Source of the DNA: Butyriboletus loyo
Taxonomy: Eukaryota > Basidiomycota > Agaricomycetes > Boletales > Boletaceae
Length of the DNA stretch: 64,000 nucleotides
Reading direction: 5' to 3'
NCBI GenBank assembly: GCA_038093515.1
Contig: JBBPSI010000013.1
Span: forward strand, 216,145-280,144
The translations under genes were made by a program, and so were the position numbers. The notes under the pieces are model-generated. The model was not told the origin of the DNA and made no database searches. It saw only the letters and a program-made list of their open reading frames with translations. Of this stretch, positions 1 through 11,730 are shown in pieces. The stretch's first letter is position 1, and each line of letters opens with the position of its first letter.

Positions 1-162
1 TGTCACCTTGCGATCAAGGTGGAGTGCCCTCACTGCGGCTTGGCTCTAAGCAGAGCGGATGCGAAGAAAAAACACGGAGTGGCGTGCCCGGGTGCCAGCA
101 GAACACCAACGGTGGCGGAGGCGATGGAGGAAGACGAGGGCGGCTATTCCTGGCGGAGTTGA
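1..162 (+). CDS. C2H2/C2HC zinc-finger protein, C-terminal end (partial)
   Basis: An open frame enters from the left edge in frame 1 and stops at TGA 160-162, so only the last 53 residues are visible. They contain one zinc-knuckle-like unit: a Cys-x2-Cys pair, a basic stretch with 'SRADAKKKH' and a closing Cys, the spacing of the last finger in fungal C2H2 regulators. An acidic tail (MEEDEGG) follows. The rest of the protein lies outside the window, so the DNA target and role cannot be judged. The small zinc-finger gene at 11042-11730 has a similar 'CGKRFSRPDVVARH' finger, so the two could be distant relatives. Confidence 0.7.
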   Translation, partial: CHLAIKVECPHCGLALSRADAKKKHGVACPGASRTPTVAEAMEEDEGGYSWRS

Positions 163-440
163 TGCGCCCGCCCGACCTGTATAGACGCTCGCTGTTTTAG
201 CCATCGGATAATCCCCCCCCGCTTGCTCTCGCGACAACGCAGTTGGGGCGCTTTGTTACTTTCATCGGATTTACCTGGTAGAGTTCGCGTCACTGGACGC
301 TTGATTTTTTTTTCTTACTACTCGCTTAGATTCATTTTGTACCGATTATGTAAACTGACAAAATGTTCGAGAACCACTTGAACTCGCATTCGAGGACTAT
401 ACAGAGATGTGCCTCAGGACCCAACGCACTCGAATGAAGG

Positions 441-538
441 AAAAATTCAATGTGGTTTCCTGGATCAGTGCTTGAATATCACGAGGGGTAATAGACATCA
501 AACACCCAGATCCGAAAGATCGTGCAGACGGGATCATG
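441..538 (+). repeat. Diverged direct repeat, copy 1
   Basis: The block starts with an 'AATTCAATGTGGTTTCC' type segment, continues through 'TTGAATATC', 'ACGAGGGGTA' and 'CAGATCCGAAAGATCGT', and ends at GGATCATG. The same ordered landmarks occur at 795-921 with substitutions and small insertions. This looks like two aged copies of one element. No coding capacity is evident. Confidence 0.6.
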
Positions 539-596
539 AATCAAAGAGACCGCTCAAGCTGACCGTCACTGTTCCGAGGAGTTTACAGTCTGTGAC

Positions 597-715
597 AGTG
601 GTCCTGACTAGTCCTCTCAACCAGGTTCTCGGCTAGTTTCGCTCGCTGACGACTGAGGGGATTACAGTGGTCCTGACTTGTCCTCCGAGTCAGCTGACTG
701 ATCACAGCGATCAGT
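597..715 (+). repeat. Short tandem-like repeat plus small inverted repeat
   Basis: The motif CAGTGGTCCTGACTAGTCCTC at about 597 recurs at about 666 with one mismatch. Just after the second copy lies a perfect 7-bp inverted repeat, ACTGATC/GATCAGT (697-715), around a 5-nt loop. It could be the edge of a small decayed mobile element, but no terminal inverted repeat or target duplication was seen. Confidence 0.4.
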
Positions 716-794
716 AGTACTTCAGTTGCTCATGCGAGTGGCAGTGCAAATGTTTCAAATCATGTCATCAATTCACATTCCCAAAAACCAAAAC

Positions 795-921
795 AAAATC
801 CAATGTGATTTCCAAGTGCGTTGAATATCTCAAGAAATGACGAGGGGTATGCAATATATGGGCATCAGACCCCCCACGGCCAGATCCGAAAGATCGTAGA
901 TGAAACCTGGGGGGTCATGCA
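795..921 (+). repeat. Diverged direct repeat, copy 2
   Basis: Second copy of the block at 441-538, with the same landmarks in the same order: 'AATCCAATGTGATTTCC', 'TTGAATATCTC', 'GACGAGGGGTA', 'CAGATCCGAAAGATCGT', then GGGTCATGC. It is about 30 bp longer because of small insertions. Confidence 0.6.
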
Positions 922-1881
922 TGCTCTCCACGCCAAGCAGAAAAGAAAAGAAAAATTACTAGGGGGTGTAAAATGGATTCTTGAGGTGACAAATTGTTGA
1001 TCTCTTTCAGACTCCGAGCGTCACCGACTTGGAGTCACTCACTTTTTGCAATGTGAATAGAACGTGTAAACACATTTGATAAATCATGAAAGTATTGTGG
1101 TTGTGGGAGGATGTATGTATCTGCAGGAACTGAAAAGTACAATTGAATCCAACATGTTGTGTTTGAGAAATGGACGATGCAAGTTTCGTGGGTTTTTGAA
1201 CTTCTGTGCGAGTCGTGATTGGCTGGGTGGCAGTGTTATTCTCCTGTCCGCTATCCAAACCAACGAATGTGTATCTAGACTGACTGTTATTGTGTATATC
1301 CGGATTTATTGCCTCTCGTGGGCCTGAGGCCAGCCTGCGTATCCCAGTGGATTTTATTATAAAGCTACTAGTTTTCAATCCCGAAGGTTTTTGTCACACT
1401 TCCGAATGGCCCCTGAACGTCACGGTACTACGCCAGACCCAATGATTGTCTTGGTGCCCTCGGCGATAACACAGGTCGATAAAAATCTAGATAACATGCA
1501 GTAGTTGGTCAGTCTGAATCCACAGATTAGAGCCATCAAGTGTAGCCGTCCCCGTCGAAGCATCAGAAATCCATGCTAGTACAGCCAACGATAATGATGC
1601 ACGACAAAAATTCCGATTGCTAAGGAACACTACATTCTGATACTGGACTGTTCATTGAGTGTACGAGTTGAATAATAGTTTACATAGTGCCAATACACAA
1701 CGGCGCAACCCATGTGCGGCGCCAATCAAGAAACAGGGACAATACATACATGACCGACGGACATACAACAACCACGCACAAGCGATACACTGAAAACGCG
1801 AAAGCAAGAAATAAGTTACAAGCGGGGGATGTCGCAGGCGATCACAGTTAATTTACGAAAAGGGGAGAAAAGGAAAGTGTC

Positions 1882-4673
1882 CTACTTGCCCTGGAAACTC
1901 TGCATAATCGTCCGTAATCCAAAGCGAAGGCTCGGCGGTGGCGATCTAGACGCGCGGCCCTTGACAGGTGAAGGTTGCCAGTTGTCAAACGTAGAGAAGC
2001 CCATTCTACTGAGTTTCTGAAAGCTACGCGATGGGTCTCGCTCGCGGCCACGCCGCGCAGATGTGGAATCATAACTTGGGGTCGTCGACACGCGGGACAA
2101 CGGTGTGCCTGCGTGGAGATCAGACGCAAGGTCTGGATCGACATCAGGCGTGGGCGAACGCGGAGAGTTATCTGTCGACTCTCCGGGTGGACTAGACCCG
2201 AAGCCCGGTGAATCATCCTGAGCGGCTGTCCATGTGGTTTGACGCAAATGTCCGGATTGCTGTCCTTGTGATATTCTTTGGCTTGAGGAAGCTGAGGGCC
2301 CTATTTAGTTACTGATAGCGACTAAAGTCATCAAACTTACCACTATGACCAGAGTGTGGTGACAAATAGATACGGGAGGGTTTAGTTGCGGACAAAAGGG
2401 ACACGCTATCGTTGGTACGTCCAATGTCCGCGTCTTGGTGGGGGGTCTGCGCCGTAGGCTTCTCCTTCAGCCGCCTCTCAATAGCTAGACTCTCCCCATA
2501 GGCAGCGAGCTTTGCGCTGAGAGGGGTTCTGCCCGTTTCTGAGTCTCTCTCCAAGTGCTGTTCCAGATATTGCTCCATATTCAGGATGGACTGTTGCGCG
2601 CGCTGAACAAGCTCTTCCGCTTGTGCATGTGAGGAGATCGACGAGATATCGATGTCAAATGGGAAGTGCAGCCTACGAAGACGCTGGTGAGTCTCGCGTA
2701 TTTCTTCGGCATCAACATCGTATTCCCCAAGCGCAGGCCGAATGCGTGGGCTTCCAAGGAGATGCGGAGTGTTAGGAGTAGCGATGCTCCATGCAGCGTC
2801 ACTCGAACTCGACTGAGGATATGTGGAGGTGGTGGCAGTAGTACTGGCACTGCTCACAGAATCCCCACGTAACCTACTCTCAGCCAGTGCGTCTTCGGTG
2901 GGCGGGGGAACATTAATGCTGAAAGGGAGCTGGGGATTGGCTGATGAATGATTCTGGGTTGGATGCAACTCAGGGTTGCTCAATGGAATGCCGTATTCTT
3001 CTTCAGGATCGTCGTCATGGTCGAGTATGATGTTCACGGAGACAGGAGGAATAGCATGTGGTACAATCGGGGATTCCTCGATAGTGTCCGGTATTCTGTC
3101 ATATTCATCTTCATGCTGGCCGCCTGAAGCAATACCAAGGGAACGCATTCTATTTTCCAATTGCGCACGAGAGCCAGGACTTCGCGCGCGTCCTGGGTAA
3201 GGGGTGGACTCTGAGACAGACCTCTCAAAACGGATGTTGCGAGGGAGGGATCCGGAATGCGACGTTGATCCGTGGCCAGAGTTTGAGCGGTTATGCATCC
3301 GTAAGATACTGGATTTGATCGGTGTGCCAAAAACAGAGGCAGAACCATCTGCACTTCCTGAATCCTCGTCGGTAGCAGAAATCGTACTCGCGGCAGAGAC
3401 GGAACAATTACGTGATCGCTCAACGACCAGCACGTTGTGGAGGTCTGCAGGATGAAGTGGATATGCTCGGACATTGATCAACGAAGGGCTACTTTCCAGA
3501 TTGTGGCGTTGATATTGACGATGGGAGGTGTCATGGGGTGAAGAAGACAGTGGGATTGAGATGCTACGAGGGGAAACGGGTGGCGTGTTGCATGGTTGCG
3601 CACGAGAGCTTGGGATAGGGACTGGGCGTGAAGGTGAAGACGACGGAACAGGGGACTCGGAAAGGGAGGCAGCGCTGGAGCTCGAACCATCGGCGTTTGA
3701 TTTCCTGAAAAGACTGAGGAGGGACAGCTTGGAGTGTAATTTACGAGAATCGGCGCCGGTGCCGGCAGATCTGGGCCGAGTGGAGCGGACGGGGAAGGAT
3801 GGTTTGATTGCTGACTCATCTAGAGCTTGCGGTAGGGAAGGGCGGCGTCCAGGTGGAAGCGGCATCGTGTGGGTGGCGGGAGAGGTCGAGTTGTCTCCCG
3901 AGCGAGAATCCTGCGCAAGGGATTCCTGGTCAGAGCGGATTGGAGATACGAGGAGTGGCTTGACTTCTGGGTCAGATGTGCCACCGGTGGCGGAAAGTGT
4001 ATGGTCCACAGAGCGTTTAAAGTGTAAGCGCTTTCGCAAGGAGGCCTCTAAATGCTCGACGGGACAATAAGGTACAGCACGCTGCTGTGAGAGAAGGTTG
4101 GGGTGGGTTGTGGCAGGTACACCGGGCCATACCGTGACGGCTTGGGCAAGCACGTCTACGCACTCGATCCAACCATTTTTGCGAGCGATAAGCTCTGGGG
4201 TGATTCCGTGCTTGTCGGCACGATCCGGAATTGCGCCGCGTGAGAGGAGGTTGCGGACGACGGTGAGATGACCATTGGCGGCTGCGAAATGAAGTGGGGT
4301 AGAGCCTGATGTGCCGACTATGGGCAAGGTTGCGTCACGATTGCGGTCAGAGTAGCGGCGGGGGAGTCTGGGGGAGGGTGAGCGATAAGAAGGGGGAAAG
4401 GGACTGGGGAGGGAGCGAACCTTGGGGCGTTCACATCTGCACCGGCGTCGATCAAAAAGTTGACGACGAGGACGTTTCCGCCTGCACAAGCGGCATGAAG
4501 GGGGAGGACGCCGTCGAGGACTGAGTTGACGGGCTGGCCATGGGAAATGGCATACTGAACGAGACCGATGTCGCCCGAGGCGGAGGCGGAGTGGAGGCCA
4601 AGGCGGGGGACTGTGAGGGGGTTGGTGAGGAGGACGAGGAGAAGAGAAAAGGACTGACAATCGGTGGAGACAT
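1882..4673 (-). CDS. Ankyrin-repeat protein with long disordered tail
   Basis: Four-exon model: 4673-4655, 4610-4421, 4367-2341, 2300-1882. Introns are 44, 53 and 40 bp, all GT-AG, and exon lengths sum to 2655 nt, giving 884 residues. Residues ~10-147 carry ankyrin repeats: 'LPLHAACAGGNVLVV', 'FLIDAGADVN', 'GSTPLHFAAANGHLTVV', and a helix pair around 'GITPELIARKNGW'. The remaining ~730 residues are Ser/Pro-rich and probably disordered, except for a charged helical patch near 'EEIRETHQRLRRLHFPF'. The start ATG was chosen because it splices in frame into the first repeat. Ankyrin arrays mediate protein binding; the partner is unknown. It begins 119 bp downstream of the stop of the next gene on the same strand. 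No catalytic domain was seen. Confidence 0.85.
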
Positions 4674-4791
4674 TATACTTGACCTGGAGACGCTGATTCC
4701 GACTCGGCCTGGCGGTCATTCGCTTCCACCTCCTCGTCGTACAAAAGAAAGCCAATACACGTATCTGATTAGTCATCACTCCCTATTACAT

Positions 4792-6975
4792 TCACCCTCC
4801 CCTGTCTGTCGAAAACGACCGGACCCGTCCCAGCGCGGCCGGTGTTACTCCTGCGCTCCCTACATATCGATACGGCGTCCCACCACACCCAGAATATCCC
4901 CCGCTCGACGGCACACGGTACCGCCGTGGCGGCGTCGTCAGCGTGTCCGCATCACTCGACGACGAATCCGACTCCTCTTGCCCAGATCGCCCCGATGGCG
5001 GCGGAATAACAACGGGGGTCTCCACGTCACCCCGAACACTCCCCCCGTACCCCTGCGAAGGCAGTCGACTGAGGTACGATCCCACCGTCGACGGTGGAAG
5101 CGGAACACCAGCCCCCGTGTAACTCGTCTCTGCCCCCCCAATCAGCGTCGGAGGGCCAGTTGGGACGAACCCTGGTGGCAGTCCACCGTCAGGTAAATCC
5201 ATCACTATCGTGCCATCTGCCGCCGGCGTATGTTGAGGAAGCGGAACTGGCCGGTCCGCGTCTGCTGGACTGAGCAGATATGGTCGCGTGCCTGACGCCG
5301 TGGTTGCAGAGTTGTTGGACGCTGGTCGCGACTGCCCGCATCATGCCACACATCAGTCTCAGCGCAGCGATCATGCTCAAATCACCCACCGGGGGTTGAA
5401 TGGTAATATTAACCGTGCCGAGTGACGACGTGCTCCCAGGCCGCGAATGCCCTTTCTGATCAACAGAAAGCGACTGCGAAGTTGATCTGGCCTTCAAACT
5501 CGCCATTTCCGCAGCTGTCAGTGGCGCAGGCATAGACACGTGAACGAAACCAGCCTACAACGTGCACATCTCAGCATGTTTCCCTCCTGCATCAGAATCA
5601 ATTTCCATACCTCGTCCACGAGGTCCTCTCTCTGTTGCTTCATGCTCTGACTGGACGGCGTACTGGCCTCTTTCAAGCTTGCTACCTCGGGAATGACACT
5701 AAGCCCGCTCGAACGATGTCCACGGTTGGCAACGTGTTCCGGCGCATTCAAAAGGTCGAGCTCAGACGTTCGTGTAGAAGATCCCACGCTCTCTCCTGAA
5801 GACCTCCGTCGTACCTTGCGATGTTGTCGTTCGCCCGAAAGGTCATACAGGGGATTCCCGGGAGAACGTGGCTCCGGAACCATCAAAACTGGAACATCAC
5901 CAGGGACAGGCACCGGAGGAATATGAGGTGAACGTAAACCCGTCCTTGACGATGGTGATTGGCCAGCCGGTGTTGGAGGTGGTCGTGCGAATTCATGGGG
6001 TGGTGGCAGTCGAATTATCATGGAAGCATCCGCCTCAGGAATAAATCCATCGGGAGGGATTTCTGTATGTGGTTGCGCTGGGGAATACATCGTCGTTCGT
6101 GCTGACGCTGCCCGTGCACCACCAGTTCGAGAGTATCTCCGCACCTCTCGCTCACTCGAGGAAGACGAGGAAGACGTTGTAGAGCCACCAGATAGAGGGA
6201 ATTGGGTTGTTGTCGCACTGTACGGAGGATCAGTCTCGGGAAGGAGGTCCGGTTCTCCTCGCGACCTCCGTCCCTCGGATTCGGATGGAGGCGAGAAGTA
6301 TCTGTCCATCATCCTGTCAGCTGTTGAGCGACCATTGATGTACCCTTGGTTGCGACCACGCAAATAACCAATGTCTTTCCCCATCTCGAGCCCCTCCTGG
6401 AGTCCCTGCTTCCTGCCTTCTTCCTTAGCCATGTCAAACATCCTTTCTTCGTTTATCTTTCTCAACTTCCTACGCAACTGGGCGGCTTCTTCTTCGGCTT
6501 CTCTCCTGCGTCCCTCAATATCTTTGAGGATGTTCTGCGCCTTGAATACTTCTTTCTGCGCCTCCTCCAAGGCACTTTTATAGAGCTTCAACTCCTCCCT
6601 CAGCCTGGCGCCGTCCGTCTGAGCAGCTATTCGCGCATCGTTGGCGTCCTTGAATCGTATCACAACATCCTTGATTTTGCGTTCTGCCGTATCGGCACGA
6701 TCCTGCTCGAAGGCAAGCTGTGATGTGGTGAACGTGAGCTGTTGTTCAAGGTCGCGTGTAGTCTCCTGCTCCCCCGCGAGCATTCGCAAGAGCTCTTTTG
6801 CCGTTGGGGCATTCCGGGGCTGCTCGCGAGATGATCGAGATGAAGGGGTTCTGGAGGACGCCGAACGCTTGCTGGAGGGCGGGGGAGAAGGAGGTAAGGA
6901 CTTTTCATAGTTGTTGTAGTCATAATCAGGACAGGCTTTGTGGAGCGGAGGGCTTGAAATCTCTGGATCGTTCAT
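4792..6975 (-). CDS. Coiled-coil protein of unknown function
   Basis: Three exons: 6975-5611, 5554-5390, 5331-4792. Introns are 56 and 58 bp; the sum is 2070 nt, giving 689 residues. After a Ser/Pro-rich start, residues ~60-200 form a long heptad-like, Glu/Lys/Arg/Leu-rich coiled coil ('LLRMLAGEQETTRDLEQQL', 'KIKDVVIRFKDANDARI'). A Gly-rich stretch and a Ser/Pro-rich disordered tail follow. The ATG at 6975 has a good CACCATG context; an in-frame ATG-like codon lies 18 nt upstream. I do not recognise the family. The coiled coil suggests a dimeric scaffold or cytoskeletal or nuclear adaptor, which is inference only. It lies in tandem with the ankyrin gene. Confidence 0.8.
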
Positions 6976-9433
6976 GGTGCGTGATGTTATCAAGTGAGTG
7001 GGACCACAGGAATGTTGCGCGTGATGGCGAATCCCAGGAGCACAGCAAGAAGAATAAGATTAGAAAGGGAATCTAAGTCTGCGAGGTGAGTAATGATTCA
7101 AGACAAGAGTCTTGCTCGTTAGCCGGACGGCCTCGAAAATCTAGTCATGAACTTGTGTTTGTCTAACTGGCATGTGCAAACATGTTCTTATGTGATCGAA
7201 CAATGCGGTCCGCGAAATAAGGGGGACCCCAAAACATGCCGCGTGTATTACCCAATTTGGATCAACCTGAACAGAGTTTGCGGGGTCTCCTGCGCACTGG
7301 CAGCATACTTTCACTTTCATTTGGGCCCAATCCTATCTTGCCATACTCGAAGCACAAGTGTGACTACTACTCCGCGAACCCAGCGAATTCGCTTGCTTTC
7401 CAAGTCTCTTTCCGAGAACGACGTGCCAGCTATCATAGCTCTCTTTACCGACGATGGAAACCGGAAAGACATCCTCGCGCTCACCTGGGGCCTTTGTATC
7501 ATGGCCAGTAGAGATATCCGTCACGCGTACGCACGTCTGGTTTACTCGGCCTTGATCGAACACCGGCCCCCTTCACGATGCATTCCGAGAACCGACACTA
7601 CGGAGATTCCGGCCATATCTCGCCTTTATTTCATGGATTGGGACAAAGGATGATCAAGGACAGGAATAGCATACCTTGTACCTCTCCCGAAGGTGACTAG
7701 AAGGCATACTTTCGAAAGCCTGACGGAGCTTCCGGAGAACGTACGCTCTAGATCGTGCACTGCCCTTGCTACCGATTACGCTGACATCAGACTGGTGCAC
7801 TGCATCATTCTCTACCTAATAATGGAACAAGGGAGCGAGAGCTTGATTTTCAATAGCCGTACTGATGGTCTTCAGAGTTAGCCACCCCGACTCAAGTACC
7901 TGGGTGTACGAACCCTCGTCATTGACAAGAAACTTTGGGTTAGAGATATGGATATGGTAATTCGTGTCATCTAGTAATAATCATGTTCGGAGGAGACGAA
8001 CATCAGGCAATTAAGAGTTGAGTGGAGACACATATCCCTTTGTTAAGTGAGGCTGATACCTCTCCAAAGGGTTCAATCAGATCCCCTGTTTACTGCAAGC
8101 CCTCGGAAATAACCTACCGTACAGCTCAACCCCAATAAGCTCTTCTTGCACATGTCCCACGTACATGCTGGCACCCAAGTTAACCCGAGGACAGCCATCT
8201 TATGTATACTATCGGAAGACAGGCTCGTTGATTGAATTGAAGTATGTATTATGCCTGTTTCCTCGAGCTCAACGTGTGGACATCAGGAACCATTACGAAG
8301 ACCGTGTCTGATCTTTGCCACTGGATACGGGGGTTGCCCCGTGTCGTGGCGTTGCCATTCACTCGGCAAACTCTACGAATGCGGCGGACTACCTTGGCGA
8401 AAGGCGGTCGTAATTGGGGCTGGTAATTCAGGTCTGCCGTTCCTCGGATGCTACTGTGTTCATCGGATTCGTCCCTCGGAGATGGACGTTCATTTGCATT
8501 CGCAGGCAAGAACATGCCTCAAAGTAACATTGATGGCGAGGCCAAGGAAATCAATCAAGGTTATCCCTTGTATTGCGTTGTGAAAGATGCAATGACAGGT
8601 ATCGGCAGTTTTACATTCATGTCTTTCCTCAAAATGCGGCAGGCATGTTACTGACTTCAGAGAGGGTTTCCCGACAGATCTCGCAGATATGACACAACAA
8701 TGTTTCGTAGCCTTGCCTCCCGTCGCGCGTCAACGTCAACGGCGGAAAGTAGCGGAGGTGGTTGTGAACGTAGGCAAGTACGTAACTCGAAAACCGGCGC
8801 CGCATCTATCGACGTTTCTTAACACATGTGTCGGAGAATTGTATGTACGATGGGCCTCACAACAGCCGCCTTCAGAACGAAGCTCTGGGATCAAACCACC
8901 ACGGGACTATCACATGATTAACAGTTTTGCAGAGCATATCATGATGAAGTTGGTCAGTTCCTGGTGATGGTCGTTTTCTTTGGCAGACGCGCGAACCGGA
9001 AAATACATCGTGAACGGAGACAATGATCAAACTCAAGCAGGGTAGTTCCATTAAAATGTTTCACACAGAAAGGTCTGAAGCTCTTGCGGACGGAACTCGG
9101 AGTGGACGTTGTGGTATTAGCTACCGGAACCACAACCACTTGGTGATCGCCGCGACGTCATGAGGGATATTTGCGAGCCAGAGGCTGCCCCAAAAGTTAG
9201 CGAGATGTGGAGAGCGGATGACAGTGGTCGTGATGGGCGCGCGGCGAGGCCCCGCTCAAGGGCTGTGGTTTTGGATCGGTGGATACTGTTCCCATGGCGT
9301 AAAGCACGCACTGATCGGTAGGGACCCTATCCATCAAGATTCCATAGCGCACTGCACAAGTTAGTTCTAATACTCTAGCCCCTGTGCATCATTTGATCCG
9401 CCTGCAATCTGAAAAAAACAGCAAGTATAGTCA
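6976..9433. other. 2.5 kb gene-poor tract
   Basis: Several 60-170 codon open frames occur on both strands. None has family motifs or joins to neighbours through plausible splice sites. The longest (7147-7653, plus strand) has a composition expected of random reading. The part near 6976-7150 is probably the promoter and 5' leader of the coiled-coil gene. No transposon or RNA gene was recognised. Confidence 0.5.
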
Positions 9434-10014
9434 TCATTCCTCTGGGGTTGGCTGTGTGATCCCCGCCTTATCTTGGAGCGCTGTGGCCATCAGCGTCGGG
9501 AGAATCATCAGCTTCTCCTTGTCCCACTAACGGTTCAATGCCACGACACTGAGAGTCCAACTGAACGGGCTTATAGACCAACTCACAACGTTCCCCGTCC
9601 AGTATATATCTTGTTCGACAAGTTTCCTGACATCTTCGATCGAGTCCGCTTCGTATAGTAAAACCGAACCAAAAAACTTTTTATCTGCGAGTGAAGCGTC
9701 TTGGCTCTCCGGAGTAATCAGGCCACCAGCCACCTCTAGCAAGCGAGGACGCGTCAGCAAGGCGAAGCGGGCACACCTCACGTTCAGCCTGACTCACTCA
9801 AGATGCCTTGTTTGATATGCTTGTTCGCCGTTATGAAGTGTCTCGGCCGAACGGCCATTCTCCGCGCGAGCGCCTCATCGTCCGTGTAATCTGGAGCCCA
9901 GACCAAGTATGAACGAGATCTCGGAACAGTCGAACAGAAACGCCGCAGTCGCATACTGAATGGGTACAGGCTGAATCTGGACGCGCCGGTAAACGAATGA
10001 AGGGCCAACGACAT
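9434..10014 (-). CDS. YCII-domain (YciI-like) protein, probably mitochondrial
   Basis: Three exons: 10014-9798, 9735-9587, 9526-9434. Introns are 62 and 60 bp; the total of 459 nt encodes 152 residues. The YCII-related signature is continuous across the splices: 'YLVWAPDYTDDEALARRM', a conserved His in 'VRPRHF', 'KVAGGLITPE', 'KKFFGSVLLYEADSIEDV', 'DIYWTGNVWDKEKL'. The first ~35 residues are rich in Arg, Ser and hydrophobics without acids, which looks like a mitochondrial presequence. YCII proteins are small ferredoxin-fold proteins with a His/Asp pocket; the fungal role is not established. A decayed relative lies head to head at 10145-10400. Confidence 0.9.
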
Positions 10015-10144
10015 GATCGTGGTCTGGTTGGCAGAAAAGGACCGCTCACTTACCCCCACAGTGGGAACATGGACACAAGGTTCAAACTTACGCAGCTACC
10101 AAATCGAGGTGGTGTCATCCGGGTGGCGATTCCGTGCTATCTCC

Positions 10145-10400
10145 TCGCGCTTGGCATCGGACATGGCGTTCGCCGTTTGGGCTCTGGACTACACAGACGT
10201 TCCGTGCAGCGACTCGGGCATGTACACCGATGCAATGGAGGGGATTATTCGTAAGTATCAGATGGCAGTGCTTGCGAAAAATCGTCGTCTGATGGTGCTG
10301 GTGGAAGTGTTCTGACCGAGTCACAGCCCCTGCCTTCTTTTGCGCTTTTGATCCGTTCGTTGGAGATCTCCTTGGATAGCCGGTCGAGAGTTGTTGGATG
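10145..10400 (+). pseudogene. Decayed YCII-domain paralogue
   Basis: Plus-strand reading gives 'FAVWALDYTD', matching the first strand of the YCII domain next door. A frame change follows ('VQRLGHVHR', resembling the Arg-Leu-x-His helix), then 'EGII' directly before a GTAAGT donor, exactly where the intact gene has its first intron. About 50 nt later comes 'AGGSVLTESQ', like 'AGGLITPESQ' of the second exon. Helix 1 is shortened and out of frame, so this is probably a pseudogene produced by an inverted duplication. Each match is short, so the call is tentative. Confidence 0.4.
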
Positions 10401-11041
10401 GCCAGGTCGGCGACGCGATTCCCGCCGCCGATCTGGAATGTGATTCCAAGCGCGAGTCGTTATGCAACATCTACGCGATTGCCACGGTTTGACGGAAACG
10501 TCCAAAACAATACTCTTGGTTTCCCCTTGCCTTCCGGAATTTTGCGTTCCATCAACACGTTTCCTTACCCCAACCTTCGGGTACAGGGCGGGTACAGAGC
10601 CCCACCGTTGTCGCCCATGCCATGTAAAACTGGGTTGGGAATCTGAGAGCTTGACAGTCTCCGTCATAATCCGCTGAGATCGCGACGTGCATGCCCGCGT
10701 GGACTGTCAGTGCTTGTTCCGAGGAGGAAGCTATATTATTAGCAAGCGAAAGCGATAAGACAAACGTGACTAAATATGCGGCAAGCAAGCGACTCCAGGG
10801 CCTCACCAGTCCGACATGCCAAGTAACAGCATCATATGAGTTGTTACAGTAGATAAGATGGTTTAGGCTATGCATATGGGGATGATAACATAAGTGAGAT
10901 GCTGGGTCGATGGTTTGCATAGTTCAATCTGCAATCCACAGAAGTAAACTTGACAACTTGACAGAATGCACAGCACAACTGAAAGCAGTCAGATAGTCAG
11001 AACGGTACAATCACAAGGTTGCATGGCACGTTGGCCATCCT
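10401..11041. other. Intergenic, nothing recognised
   Basis: Open frames on the minus strand (for example 10245-10667) lack family motifs and run through the decayed YCII copy. No RNA gene or repeat was noticed. The right part should hold the 3' untranslated region of the zinc-finger gene. Confidence 0.4.
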
Positions 11042-11730
11042 CTAGGTCCTGGCGGAAGAACTCCTTGAGACCCGGAGAATTCCAGTACACGTCCTCTCGT
11101 GACGAGCGACCACGTCAGGTCGACTAAACCGCTTGCCGCAAAAGCGACAGTTTGCCGCGGCGAGCAGATGTCGGGACACAATATGACGCGGGACATTCAT
11201 GCGCTGCATCGTCTGACCGCAGTTTTCCCACTCGCATTGAACTGTATCCCGCTCATGCCCGACGAATTGATGATGTACTCGTAGGTGTTCTCCCATCTCG
11301 CGGTTCCTTCCCGGAGCGAGACCGTCGCACATTGGGCCACCCAGCCACCGGCACGGGTGGTAGTGGAAAGCTGAGTTGGATAGAAGGGGTTCTTCTGGTG
11401 CGGCAGGAGGTATTGGCGGCTGAGGCGCAGGCGCAGCCAGGGGTTCGAAGAACACTCCTCCAAAATTCGTGGGGTTGTCAAGGGGTTGCGACGTAGGTAC
11501 GAATGGGTCGTATATATCAGCGACGAGCCTGCTGTCGACTGTAGTATAATAACCTGAGAATTGGGGTAGGCGTGACGTGGAAATGAGAGGTAGGGCAGTG
11601 TAGTATTCCTGTGAGCGCATCGGACGATGAGCAACCTCCAAAGTCGAACAGCGAGAAACCCTACGAAAGCCATCGGGTCCATAGAATGGAACATATGACC
11701 ATTCCTGTCAGGAGCTATCATTGGCTCCAT
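11042..11730 (-). CDS. Small C2H2 zinc-finger protein
   Basis: Two exons, 11730-11665 and 11608-11042, separated by a 56-bp GT-AG intron; 633 nt gives 210 residues. The C-terminal half carries three zinc-finger-like units: Cys...His-x3-His around 'MGEHLRVHH', 'CEWENCGQTMQRMNVPRH', and a classic 'CRFCGKRFSRPDVVARH' closing with Cys. The N-terminal ~90 residues are Pro- and aromatic-rich and disordered-looking. This architecture (irregular fingers plus one canonical finger at the extreme C terminus) is common among Agaricomycete regulators of unknown target. Choosing exon 1 joins 'MDPMAF' to 'EYYTAL' in frame. A single-exon start at 11620 is the alternative. Confidence 0.8.

Larger units (their letters stand above)
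163..1881. other. 1.7 kb without a recognisable gene; contains diverged repeats
   Basis: No frame here shows a family motif or a believable exon chain. The stretch holds the diverged repeats listed separately and, at its right end, presumably the 3' untranslated region of the ankyrin gene. Its base composition is more AT-rich than the flanking exons. Confidence 0.6.

Noticed and set aside
3528..4070. 180-codon plus-strand frame inside the ankyrin gene
   Set aside because: Antisense shadow of the Ser/Pro-rich coding exon; Glu/Gly-rich composition mirrors the sense codons.
7147..7653. 168-codon plus-strand open frame
   Set aside because: No family motif, mixed Cys/His/Trp composition typical of non-coding sequence, and no splice partners nearby.
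10245..10667. 140-codon minus-strand open frame
   Set aside because: Overlaps the decayed YCII copy in antisense; no domain and no convincing exon chain.
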